From positions 8,937 to 72,936 of the forward strand of contig CAAEMX010000001.1 in assembly GCA_900757185.1 (NCBI GenBank): a stretch of 64,000 bases of DNA, given 5' to 3'. Made by a program: the position numbers and the translations under genes. Positions 49,849 to 58,056 of this stretch are shown in pieces (the first letter of the stretch is position 1; each line of letters starts with the position of its first letter). Origin of the DNA: an uncultured Collinsella sp. (lineage in GTDB: Bacteria > Actinomycetota > Coriobacteriia > Coriobacteriales > Coriobacteriaceae). Below the pieces are notes generated by a model. The model was given only the letters and a program-made list of their open reading frames with translations. It searched no databases and had not been told where the DNA came from.

Positions 49849-50787
49849 ATGAGCAATGTCTACACGTCCATCGATCAGCTTATCGGCCACACCCCGCTTC
49901 TGGAGCTCACCCACTTCGAGGCCGACGAGGACCTCAAGGCCCGTGTGCTCGTCAAATTGGAATACTTCAACCCCGCCGGGTCCGTCAAAGACCGCGTCGC
50001 CAAGAACATGATTGACGAGGCCGAGAAGGCCGGCAAGCTCGTGCGCGGTGGCGACTACACCATCATCGAGCCCACGAGTGGCAACACCGGCGTCGGCATC
50101 GCCTCGGTGGCGGCGGCCCGCGGCTACAAGGTGATCATCACTATGCCCGAGACCATGTCCGTCGAGCGCCGCAAGCTCATGCAGGCATACGGCGCACAGC
50201 TCGTGCTCACCGACGGCTCCAAAGGCATGAAGGGCGCCATCGCCAAGGCCGAGGAGCTGCAGAAGGAGACCCCCAACAGCATCATCGCCGGCCAGTTTGT
50301 GAACCCCGCCAACCCCGCCATCCACAAGGCCACGACCGGCCCCGAGATCTGGGACGACACCGACGGCAAGGTCGACATCTTCGTCGCCGGCGTTGGCACC
50401 GGCGGCACCGTGACCGGCGTGGGCGAGTTCCTCAAGGAGCAGAACCCCGAGATTCAGGTCGTCGCCGTCGAGCCCGCCACCTCCCCGGTGCTCTCCAAGG
50501 GCCAGGCCGGCCCGCACAAGATCCAGGGTATCGGTGCCGGCTTTGTGCCCGACGTCCTCGACACCCAGGTCTACGACGAGATCATCCCCGTCGAGAACGA
50601 CGACGCCTTTGCCACCGGCCGCGCCGTGGGCCACAAGGAGGGCGTGCTCGTGGGCATTTCGTCCGGCGCCGCCGTGTGGGCCGCACTGCAGCTGGCCAAG
50701 CGCCCCGAGAACGAGGGCAAGACCATCGTGGCGCTGCTCGCCGACACCGGTGAGCGCTACCTGTCCACAGCGCTCTTCCAGGACTAA
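49849..50787 (+). CDS. cysK: Cysteine synthase A
   Basis: A 312-residue PLP enzyme that makes cysteine from O-acetylserine and sulphide. Seen: the PLP lysine in PAGSVKDRVAKNM (about 42-54), the substrate loop EPTSGNTGVGIAS (about 70-82), the PLP-phosphate loop GVGTGGTVTGVGEFL and the C-terminal Ser region ISSGAAV. GGAGG lies before ATG 49849. It is divergent from the Rrf2 regulator, a common arrangement for cysteine control. Confidence 0.97.
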   Translation: MSNVYTSIDQLIGHTPLLELTHFEADEDLKARVLVKLEYFNPAGSVKDRVAKNMIDEAEKAGKLVRGGDYTIIEPTSGNTGVGIASVAAARGYKVIITMPETMSVERRKLMQAYGAQLVLTDGSKGMKGAIAKAEELQKETPNSIIAGQFVNPANPAIHKATTGPEIWDDTDGKVDIFVAGVGTGGTVTGVGEFLKEQNPEIQVVAVEPATSPVLSKGQAGPHKIQGIGAGFVPDVLDTQVYDEIIPVENDDAFATGRAVGHKEGVLVGISSGAAVWAALQLAKRPENEGKTIVALLADTGERYLSTALFQD

Positions 50788-50900
50788 GGTCTGTTGCCCA
50801 TAGGTTGAGCCCAGGATGAACCGGTCTCCTCTCTCTCCCGGCAGTCTGAGCCCATCCCATTAGGGCGCCCCACGAGTCGTCCGAACTTGCTACAATGTCT

Positions 50901-50939
50901 GCGGCGCGGAACCAGCCTCCCGCGCCGCTTTTCTTTTTT
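50901..50939 (+). terminator. Terminator between cysK and mnmA
   Basis: GCGGCGCGG pairs with CCGCGCCGC across 10 bases, followed by TTTTCTTTTTT. A TACAAT box at 50891-50896 sits immediately before it and is probably coincidental, but could instead make this an attenuator. Confidence 0.85.
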
Positions 50940-50968
50940 GGCCACATGCCACCAAGGAGAACCTCCCC

Positions 50969-52069
50969 ATGCACAACAAGCGCGTGCTCGTCGCCATGAG
51001 TGGCGGCGTCGATTCCAGCGTGACCGCGTACCTGCTCAAAAGCCAGGGCTACGAATGCGTCGGCGCCACCATGCGCCTCACCTGCCCCGCACCCGACCCC
51101 GCCACGGGCATGAGCAAGGTCGACCGCGACATCGCCGATGCAAAGGCCGTCGCCGAGCGCCTGGGGATACCCCACCATGCGCTCGACCTGCAGCAGACCT
51201 TCGACCGCAACGTGATCGAGTGCTTTGTGAACGCCTACCAGGAGGGGCTGACGCCCAATCCGTGTATCATCTGCAACCGCCATATTAAGTTTGGCGCGTT
51301 GCTGGATGCGGCGCTGGATATGGGCTGCGACTACATCGCCACAGGCCACTATGCCAAAACGAGCCAGGCGCCCGACGGCACCTGGCAGCTGCATCGCGGC
51401 GAGGACCCCAAAAAGGACCAGAGTTACTTTTTGTATTCGCTCACGCAGGAGCGCCTGGCGCACACGATCTTTCCGCTAGCAGGCCTAGACAAAGAGCGCG
51501 ACGTGCGCCGCATAGCCGCCGAGCAGGGCTTTACCAACGCCCAGAAGGCCGAAAGCGAGGACATCTGCTTTATTCCAGACGGTGACTACGCGGGCTATAT
51601 CGAGCGCCGCTGCGGACATCCCGCCGCACCGGGCGACATTGTGTGGCGCGACGGCAGCGTGGTCGGGCGCCATAACGGCGCGCTGCGCTACACCATCGGC
51701 CAGCGCAAGGGCTTGGGCGTCGCAATGGCGCATCCCGTGTATGTGACGGGCGTCGACGCCGCCAACAACACCGTGCATCTGGGCGAAGCCGAGGACCTGG
51801 CGGCCACAGCGCTCACGGCCAACGACTGGATCTGGAGCGCGCCGGCAGAGCGCATGGAGGCGGAGCTCGACGCCGGCGGCATCCGCGTGGGCGCCAAGTA
51901 CCGCTACCGTCAGAAAGACCAGGCAGCAACCCTTACACGTGGCGCCGGCGGACAAATGCTGCTGACTTTTGACGAGCCGCAACGAGCCATCGCCCCTGGC
52001 CAGGCCGTTGTAGTCTATCGCGGCGACATCGTCCTGGGCGGCGGTACCGTGACCGGCGCACTTAAGTAG
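50969..52069 (+). CDS. mnmA: tRNA-specific 2-thiouridylase MnmA
   Basis: A 366-residue enzyme that adds sulphur to U34 of Lys, Glu and Gln tRNAs. PP-loop VAMSGGVDSSV (about 7-17), first catalytic Cys in NPCIICNRHIKFG (about 92-104), second in SEDICFIPDGDY (about 193-204), and the central LYSLTQERLAHTIFPL are all present. AAGGAG precedes the ATG. Its position after cysK is functionally apt, since cysteine is the usual sulphur source for this pathway, but a terminator separates them. Confidence 0.97.
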   Translation: MHNKRVLVAMSGGVDSSVTAYLLKSQGYECVGATMRLTCPAPDPATGMSKVDRDIADAKAVAERLGIPHHALDLQQTFDRNVIECFVNAYQEGLTPNPCIICNRHIKFGALLDAALDMGCDYIATGHYAKTSQAPDGTWQLHRGEDPKKDQSYFLYSLTQERLAHTIFPLAGLDKERDVRRIAAEQGFTNAQKAESEDICFIPDGDYAGYIERRCGHPAAPGDIVWRDGSVVGRHNGALRYTIGQRKGLGVAMAHPVYVTGVDAANNTVHLGEAEDLAATALTANDWIWSAPAERMEAELDAGGIRVGAKYRYRQKDQAATLTRGAGGQMLLTFDEPQRAIAPGQAVVVYRGDIVLGGGTVTGALK

Positions 52070-52077
52070 CCGTGGGT

Positions 52078-53451
52078 TTATCGCTGCACGTGTCGAAGTA
52101 CCTCAACAGCGGCACCAACCTCGATTACGCGACGCTCGAGGCCGCGGCAAATGGCCTCGAGTCGACCCTCCGCCGTCGCCCATTCGCTCTGCGAAAGAAT
52201 CTCGATCGCCTCATCAACAAATCCGTTGAGCCGCGATGAATCGAACCAATCGAGCGAGTCCGCAAGCGCCAGCTGAGCGGAAGGGTCGGGCCCAAACGGC
52301 TTAGCGGAAAACCCAAACTCCCCAGCCGCGAGCAAGACAGTTGGCACGTTATACCACAGACAGTTGCCGCTATCGAACAGCGGTGCAGGTTTTATCTCCA
52401 GGGTGTCGACATTACGGATGATGCCGAAGTTTCGCCAATGGCGGTCGCTGTTGGCCAAAAGGGCATCGCAGACAATCATCTGCGACATAGACCTTCTCAC
52501 AGCGGCCTCATCGGCACCATGCTTGCCAAGGTAGCGACAGTATCGATTGTATGTCGAGTCTCCCCGCTGGCTACCAAGTGCGCCCTTAACGTAAACAGCC
52601 GGAACGTATTCCTCGCGGCCGTCAAGAAAGTCGTCGCACAGACACACAGGGCCATCGAACATCCGCTCAACCGTATAAGGAACAAACTCGCCCTCCGACA
52701 GCAAGCGACGATGCAGAGCCGTTGCAACCGCCTCGTTAAAGGGACGCTGATCGTCCATGCCGCATCCTTTAGCCAAAATGCGAATGCCGTTTCGGATCAT
52801 CCACGATTTAGGAAGCTCGCCCTCGGACGTGTTGTCGGGGTTTTTAAGGCCGATGCCCTCCAGCCAACCCGAACGCCCCTCGGGCGCAGACCGCTCAAAA
52901 TCATTCTCGAAGTAATTGATGTTTTGCCATTTGAGTTCGTCGCAATCGGTCGGCCGCAGCCAATAGCAATCCGAAAGCGAGAGGCCCAGGCACTGAACCG
53001 GCACCTCAACGCCGCTGACAATCCCCAGCTCGCGGTAGCGCGAGATAAGCCCAGGGCGAACATCGGGCACCGACCGATGCCCCCACCACGCGTTGAGCTC
53101 CCGCTTATTCACCGTTGGAGAAAAGCTCGAACACGTGCCAAACGGCATTCGTTGCGTATCGAGGACCTCGGCGATTTCGAAGGGAAACTCGCGCGTCGGA
53201 TCAAATGAGACATGCGCGACCTCATGGTCGGCCGACATCAGCGTAAACTTGCGCCCCACATCGGCTGCAGGACGGCGCCCTCGTTTGCGGACCTTTTGAT
53301 AGGCGATCGCAGAATTGTACTCGACCATCTTCCGGCCGCCCACAATATCGCACACAAGCGTCCCCGATGCGGCAAGTTGCGATATGCGGGCTTTCGTAAC
53401 GCCCAACAGGCGGGCGGCATCACCCATAGATAAGTACTCAGACGTGTCCAT
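52078..53451 (-). CDS. HTH-HipA-like kinase fusion protein
   Basis: A 457-residue protein with an N-terminal helix-turn-helix of excisionase/MerR type (MGDAARLLGVTKARISQLAA, about 8-28) joined to a HipA-like Ser/Thr kinase. Kinase landmarks are LLANSDRHWRNFG (catalytic Asp/Asn loop, about 333-345) and PAPLFDSG (metal-binding Asp, about 357-364). In classical HipBA the repressor and kinase are separate proteins; here the DNA-binding part is fused and no hipB-like gene adjoins. An inverted repeat (53482-53520) lies just upstream. I chose ATG 53451, after GAGGTG; an ATG at 53460 is also possible. Confidence 0.82.
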   Translation of the reverse strand: MDTSEYLSMGDAARLLGVTKARISQLAASGTLVCDIVGGRKMVEYNSAIAYQKVRKRGRRPAADVGRKFTLMSADHEVAHVSFDPTREFPFEIAEVLDTQRMPFGTCSSFSPTVNKRELNAWWGHRSVPDVRPGLISRYRELGIVSGVEVPVQCLGLSLSDCYWLRPTDCDELKWQNINYFENDFERSAPEGRSGWLEGIGLKNPDNTSEGELPKSWMIRNGIRILAKGCGMDDQRPFNEAVATALHRRLLSEGEFVPYTVERMFDGPVCLCDDFLDGREEYVPAVYVKGALGSQRGDSTYNRYCRYLGKHGADEAAVRRSMSQMIVCDALLANSDRHWRNFGIIRNVDTLEIKPAPLFDSGNCLWYNVPTVLLAAGEFGFSAKPFGPDPSAQLALADSLDWFDSSRLNGFVDEAIEILSQSEWATAEGRLEAICRGLERRVIEVGAAVEVLRHVQR

Positions 53452-53481
53452 ACACCGCATCACCTCGTTAAGTAATTTACA

Positions 53482-53520
53482 CGTTTAGTTAATAGATTTC
53501 AGACATCATAATACTAAACG
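53482..53520. promoter_or_regulatory. Inverted repeat upstream of the HTH-HipA gene
   Basis: CGTTTAGT (53482-53489) and ACTAAACG (53513-53520) are perfect inverted copies 23 bases apart, in an AT-rich promoter region about 30 bases from the gene start. It is a candidate operator for the fused HTH domain. Confidence 0.5.
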
Positions 53521-53530
53521 ACCAAAAGCG

Positions 53531-53556
53531 AAAAAAGGCCCGAGAAATCGGGCCTT
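53531..53556 (-). terminator. Terminator after the M42 peptidase gene
   Basis: On the minus strand AAGGCCCGA pairs with TCGGGCCTT and is followed by TTTT. Confidence 0.9.
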
Positions 53557-53589
53557 AGCGATTGGCCAGCTGAGTCGCAAGCTGCTCCC

Positions 53590-54621
53590 CTAGCGCTGAA
53601 CGTAGGCACGAACCAGCTCGTAGGTATTGCGCACGCCGTCGATGTGGCTGCGCTCGTAGTTGTGGCTCGCATACACGCCGGGGCCGATCAGACCGTGGCG
53701 AATGTCATAGCCGGCCGAGAGCGTGGCCTCGACGTCCGAACCGTAATGCGGGTACACGTCGATGGCATAGTCGAGCTCAAGCTCGCGCGCGATGTTGGAC
53801 AGCGTCGTCACCAGGTCGTAGTTGTACGGACCACCCGAATCCTTGGCGCAAATCGACACCATGCGCTCGGTGCAGCCCAGGTCGTCGCCCACGCAGCCCA
53901 TGTCAACGCTGATCATCTCGCGCGTATCGGCCGGCACGAAAGCGCCGCCGTGACCGACCTCCTCGTACACGGTAAAGAGCAGCGATACCTTGCGCGAAAG
54001 CGTCACCTCGCCGCCAGCAACGGCGCGGGCCAAACCCAGCAGAATCGACGCGGACAGCTTGTCGTCAAGGAAACGACTCTTGATGTAGCCGCTCTCCGTC
54101 ACCGTGGTGCGCGGATCCATAGCGATGATGTCACCAGTCTGAATGCCCAGCTCAAGTACGTCGTCCTTGCTGTCAACATTCTCATCGAGCAGGATTTCCA
54201 TATTCTTCTCGATGGTCTTGACCGGCTCATCGGCCACATGCGCCGAGGGCTCGGTGTTGAGGACCACGCCCGTGTAAACATTGCCGTCGCGCGTGTAAAC
54301 GGTGCAGTTCTCGCCATCGGCCGTAGACCACTGATGCCCGCCGAGCGTCGTGGGGCGCAGGCGACCATTGTCCTTAATGGAGCGCACCATAGCGCCCAGA
54401 GTATCGACATGGCTCGCCAACACGAGCGGCTCACCCTCACCACCAAGCTCAACAAGCACATTGCCCTTGTTAGAACGCTCGGGCCCAAAGCCCATATCGC
54501 GCAACGTTTCCATCAGATAATCAGTCGCCGCACGGGTATAGCCCGTAGGCGAGGCAATAGAAGTCAGCGTCTTAAGCTGGTCAGTAATAAAACCAAGCGT
54601 AGAATCCATTTGGGACACCAT
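53590..54621 (-). CDS. M42-family metallo-aminopeptidase
   Basis: A 343-residue dinuclear metal peptidase of the glutamyl aminopeptidase/TET type. Metal ligands and catalytic residues are in place: LASHVDTLG (His), FLDDKLSA (bridging Asp), YEEVGHGG (Glu pair), SVDMGCVGDD (Asp) and ASHNYERSH (His). There is no export signal; these enzymes form large cytosolic complexes that trim peptides. ATG 54621 has GGAG six bases ahead; ATG 54609 is an alternative. It probably works with the C69 dipeptidase in peptide use. Confidence 0.92.
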   Translation of the reverse strand: MVSQMDSTLGFITDQLKTLTSIASPTGYTRAATDYLMETLRDMGFGPERSNKGNVLVELGGEGEPLVLASHVDTLGAMVRSIKDNGRLRPTTLGGHQWSTADGENCTVYTRDGNVYTGVVLNTEPSAHVADEPVKTIEKNMEILLDENVDSKDDVLELGIQTGDIIAMDPRTTVTESGYIKSRFLDDKLSASILLGLARAVAGGEVTLSRKVSLLFTVYEEVGHGGAFVPADTREMISVDMGCVGDDLGCTERMVSICAKDSGGPYNYDLVTTLSNIARELELDYAIDVYPHYGSDVEATLSAGYDIRHGLIGPGVYASHNYERSHIDGVRNTYELVRAYVQR

Positions 54622-54749
54622 CCACAACTCCAAAGTCAACATCCCGTAATCAGTAAAAGCCCCAACAACGATACCATCACGCACAAATATTTACCCAGCG
54701 AGATGACCCATCGAGCTCTTCCGAACAGCGCCCGCCACGACAACGAGCC

Positions 54750-54875
54750 GGCGGGCCCCGCCCGTTAGCCCCAGAATCTTTCCGCAGGACAGAAGGAGGC
54801 CCCGCCACGCAAAACGCGCAGCGGGGCCTCCAACATGTCCGAGGACGATTATGGGGCTAACGGGCAGGACCCGCC
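54750..54875. repeat. Nested 126-base palindrome between adh and the M42 gene
   Basis: Outer arms 54750-54778 and 54847-54875 are inverted copies (26 of 29 match; core CCCGTTAGCCCCA). Inside lies a GC-rich 11-bp stem GGAGGCCCCGC/GCGGGGCCTCC, which on the minus strand runs into TTCT and can terminate the alcohol dehydrogenase transcript. The outer arms are longer than a terminator needs and suggest a MITE/REP-like element. Confidence 0.6.
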
Positions 54876-54885
54876 AAACCGGAAA

Positions 54886-56052
54886 CTAGGCAGCCGGGCA
54901 GATCTTCTTGAAGAGCTCGATAACGTCGTCAAGCGTCGCCTCGCGCGGGTTGCCCGGGAAGCAGGCGTCAGCCATGGCGTCCTTGGCCAGGACCTCGATC
55001 TCGTCGGCCTTCATGGCCTCGCAGACATGCGGGATGTTCACGTCGGCGGAGAGCTGCTTGACGGCGGCGATGGCGGCGTCGGCAGCCTCGTCGGTGCTCA
55101 TGCCCGTGGTGTCAACACCCATGGCAACGGCAACCTTGGCCAGACGCTCGGCGCAAACCGGCTTGTTGAACTCCATGGCGATCGGCAGCAGCATGGCGCA
55201 AGCGACGCCGTGCGGGGTGTCGTAGTGAGCGGACAGGGTGTGAGCCATGGCGTGGTCGATGCCCAGGCCAACGTTGGAGAAGCCCATGCCGGCGACATAC
55301 TGGCCAAGAGCCATGCCCTCGCGGCCGGAGCCGGGCTGGCCGGACTTGGCCTCGGCGACGGAGTCGCGCAGGTTCTCGCTGATCAGCTTAATAGCCTCAA
55401 AGTGGAACATGTCGGAGAGCTCCCAAGCACCCTTGGTGGTGTAGCCCTCGATGGCGTGGGTCAGAGCGTCCATGCCGGTTGAGGCGGTCAGGCCGGCGGG
55501 CATGGAAGCCATCATGTCGGGATCGACGACGGCAACCTCGGGGGCGTCGTTGGTGTCGACGCACACGAACTTGCGAACCTTCTCGGGGTCGGTGATGACG
55601 TAGTTGATGGTCACCTCGGCAGCGGTACCGGCGGTCGTCGGCACAGCGATGGTAAACACGGCGTGGTTCTTAGTGGGAGCAACGCCCTCGAGGCTGCGGA
55701 CATCGGCAAACTCGGGGTTGTTGATGATGATGCCGATAGCCTTGGCGGTGTCCATGGAGGAGCCGCCACCGATGGTCACGATAGCGTCAGCCTCGGCGGC
55801 CTTGAAGGCCTCGACGCCGTCCTTGACGTTCTGGATAGTGGGGTTGGGCTTAATCTCGGAGTAGAGGCTCCAAGCGATGCCAGCGGCGTCAAGCTCGTCG
55901 GTCACCTTAGCGGTAACGCCAAACTTGACCAGATCGGGGTCGGAGCAGACGAAGATCTTCTTGTAGCCGCGACGCTGGAGCTCGCCGGGGATCTCCTTGA
56001 TGGCGCCGGAACCATGATAAGAAATGGTGTTGAGAACGAAACGATTAGCCAT
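54886..56052 (-). CDS. Iron-containing alcohol dehydrogenase (group III)
   Basis: A 388-residue NAD(P)-dependent dehydrogenase of the FucO/butanol/1,3-propanediol family. The nucleotide region GGGSSMDTAKAIGI lies at about 96-109; the iron site is seen in MDALTHAIEGY and in GIDHAMAHTLSAHYDTPHG (Asp and three His). It reduces an aldehyde to an alcohol in fermentation; the substrate (lactaldehyde, propanal, butanal or other) is not readable. GGGAGG precedes ATG 56052. It is transcribed alone with the palindrome at 54750-54875 behind it. Confidence 0.95.
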   Translation of the reverse strand: MANRFVLNTISYHGSGAIKEIPGELQRRGYKKIFVCSDPDLVKFGVTAKVTDELDAAGIAWSLYSEIKPNPTIQNVKDGVEAFKAAEADAIVTIGGGSSMDTAKAIGIIINNPEFADVRSLEGVAPTKNHAVFTIAVPTTAGTAAEVTINYVITDPEKVRKFVCVDTNDAPEVAVVDPDMMASMPAGLTASTGMDALTHAIEGYTTKGAWELSDMFHFEAIKLISENLRDSVAEAKSGQPGSGREGMALGQYVAGMGFSNVGLGIDHAMAHTLSAHYDTPHGVACAMLLPIAMEFNKPVCAERLAKVAVAMGVDTTGMSTDEAADAAIAAVKQLSADVNIPHVCEAMKADEIEVLAKDAMADACFPGNPREATLDDVIELFKKICPAA

Positions 56053-56287
56053 TGATAGCCTCCCATCGTGTGCGGGGCACCCATTACGCCCCGCGCTGCA
56101 AGTTCCATCCTAACGCTTTTGAAACAAAAAACGCGTGAGAACGTCAAAAGTGTTAAAGCGTTTCAACATAATAACGGAGCCCCAGTCCTTCCCTCCCGAC
56201 AGCAGCGAAGGCTAGATTATAGGAGCAATCGCCCAAAGAATACGACCAACTCAGTCTATAAATTGTTTCTGTTTTAGCAATATATGT

Positions 56288-56316
56288 TTGACAATACGTT
56301 TATAAAAGGATACTTT
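56288..56316 (+). promoter_or_regulatory. Probable promoter of the LURP-one-like gene
   Basis: A perfect TTGACA and TACTTT are separated by 17 bases within the AT-rich 56053-56467 region. That region holds no other convincing gene; a 51-residue Cys-containing frame (56329-56484, with CPCGYCSC) begins 13 bases after the -10 box but lacks a ribosome site. Confidence 0.6.
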
Positions 56317-56467
56317 ATAGTAAACAAAATGCATGCAGCAAATAGCGTCATTCATTTTGTTAGAAATTGCCCATGCGGTTATTGCAGCTGCATGTACCGC
56401 AACGTACAGCGCAATTCTCCGCACGAAGTAGAAGACGGTTCCAATTCGATCGAGGCGATGACGCGTG

Positions 56468-57004
56468 ATGGCTACTGGTCCTAAATCGAGCAAGACGGCT
56501 ACAAACGAATATCAAATCTCAATTGAAGGTAACCCTTATCCGCATACTCTGGCTCTCATCAACCCAGCGGGAGACAACCTCAACATCAAAAAACATGGGT
56601 TCACGGGTCCACTAGGACAGCTATTGAGTCTTAAATATACCGTTTATGACGATGCAAATGAAAAACTCTTCACTGTCGTCGACGGTGGTTTTAGCAACAT
56701 GCCCAGGGTTGCGCTCATCATCGAACACGAGGAAGTTGCGGTGTTTGATTATGGCCTAAACAGACTTGAGATGAAGTGCGTAACGAACATACCGAATTAC
56801 ACAATAAAAGGTAACTTCCTATTTGGAGATTACGATATATTCAGCCAACGGGAAGTGAAACTATCTTCAGTTATCGTCCTTCAATGTGATAAACAATCGT
56901 GCTTTAGCATACAGGTTTTGGATAAAGCCGAATTAGCCGCCGCAATTGGAATACCTACAGCCATTGCCCTTCTTAGGGCTCGGATTGAAGAGCATCTCGA
57001 ATAA
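56468..57004 (+). CDS. LURP-one-related (tubby-like) domain protein, AT-rich
   Basis: A 178-residue protein whose strand-rich core (LLSLKYTVYDDANEKLFTVV, VAVFDYGLNRLEMKC, NYTIKGNFLFGDYDIF) followed by a hydrophobic C-terminal helix (ELAAAIGIPTAIALLRA) resembles the LURP-one-related/YxjI family, a single beta-barrel wrapped round a helix. Its function in bacteria is unknown; relatives are proposed to bind membranes. It is much more AT-rich than its neighbours and sits in an AT-rich island closed by a perfect hairpin, suggesting transfer. ATG 56468 is used; GTG 56465 is equally possible with GAGG upstream. Confidence 0.6.
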   Translation: MATGPKSSKTATNEYQISIEGNPYPHTLALINPAGDNLNIKKHGFTGPLGQLLSLKYTVYDDANEKLFTVVDGGFSNMPRVALIIEHEEVAVFDYGLNRLEMKCVTNIPNYTIKGNFLFGDYDIFSQREVKLSSVIVLQCDKQSCFSIQVLDKAELAAAIGIPTAIALLRARIEEHLE

Positions 57005-57017
57005 ATCGCAAAAAGCA

Positions 57018-57076
57018 GTTTGTAACAACATTCAGGAGCTAGATAGTTTTTCTGGCTCCTGAATGTTGTTACAAAC
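57018..57076. terminator. Perfect 22-bp hairpin closing the AT-rich island
   Basis: Bases 57018-57039 and 57055-57076 are exact inverted copies (GTTTGTAACAACATTCAGGA plus GC) with a 15-base loop, between two convergent genes. On the minus strand TGCTTTTTG follows, so it can stop transcription from the DUF1275 gene. The length and perfection also fit a mobile-element end. Confidence 0.65.
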
Positions 57077-57083
57077 ATGCACC

Positions 57084-57803
57084 TTAGCGCTTAAGACTCG
57101 CGGTCTGCCAGTCAGCTATGATGCGGGCCCATTTCCTGTGCAGGTCACGCTCGCGGTCGATAAACATGATGGTAAACGCGATAAACAGCAGCACGCTCGC
57201 CACCGCAATGGCGTGCAGGCCCATGCGCTCGATGCACCAGTTGCCCAGCACGGCGCCAAACACAAAGGTAAAGATCACGCCAAAGTACAGCACGCCGTTT
57301 TCCAAAAAGCCGCGCTTGTGGGTGATGATGTAGTCGTCCACGTTTTGCAGCGCGTTGCGCAGGTTACCGATGCACATGGTCGTGGCGATGCCGTGACCAT
57401 GTATCTTGCGGAAGCTCTCGACCTGCATGCCGCAGGCAAACGAGGTGAGGCAGTTGGCGAGCAGGTTGTAACCGCCACCGGGGATAAAGCTCACGCCCAG
57501 TAAGATGACGGCTTCAAAGAACACCGTCACTTGGCGCCAGTGAATCACGCTGCCAAACCGCTCGTGTACCAGGTCGGCAAGCATAATACCCACAGCAAAC
57601 GACACCACAGGGAAGAAGTAGCGCCCCGCAAGTGCCCAATTGCCCTCCGAGATGCTCACGCCCACGAGCAGGATGTTGCCCGTCTGCGCGTTGGCGAAAA
57701 CATGATCGCGCCCAATGTACGAATACACATCCATAAAGCCACCGGCGAGCGCCAAGATGATGCCCAGCTCAATAGATTCCGATATCTGTTTGGCACGCTG
57801 CAT
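57084..57803 (-). CDS. YoaK/DUF1275 family membrane protein
   Basis: A 239-residue integral membrane protein with about six helices. Family landmarks: LALAGGFMDVYSYIGRDHVFANAQTGNILLVG near the start and the mid-protein CLTSFACGMQVESFRKIHGHGIATTMCIGNLRN. DUF1275 proteins have no established function; a transport role is often assumed. AAGGAGG lies about 10 bases before ATG 57803; the frame continues upstream but without conserved sequence. Confidence 0.9.
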   Translation of the reverse strand: MQRAKQISESIELGIILALAGGFMDVYSYIGRDHVFANAQTGNILLVGVSISEGNWALAGRYFFPVVSFAVGIMLADLVHERFGSVIHWRQVTVFFEAVILLGVSFIPGGGYNLLANCLTSFACGMQVESFRKIHGHGIATTMCIGNLRNALQNVDDYIITHKRGFLENGVLYFGVIFTFVFGAVLGNWCIERMGLHAIAVASVLLFIAFTIMFIDRERDLHRKWARIIADWQTASLKR

Positions 57804-58056
57804 CGTCGTGCATCCTCCTTGTTGACGACTCTCTCGTGCGTTGGCGGAAACATAGCCGCCGTTCATACTGTAACCCATTGACAACATGGCGCGCCCGCGA
57901 GACGGGTTCCCCAACGCGCAGATACACAGTCTGGAAACAAACGACACACGCATCGACACGCCGATCCGCCAGCCCATGTACTCCACCAGTCTTTTTAGCG
58001 CCGTCCCAAAAAGACTGGTTACAATTACGTGCAGCATACTAACAACGGGAGGAATC

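Noticed and set aside
56329..56484. 51-residue Cys-containing frame (CPCGYCSC) as a firm gene
   Set aside because: It has no ribosome site and its end overlaps the next gene; kept only as a remark within the AT-rich island.
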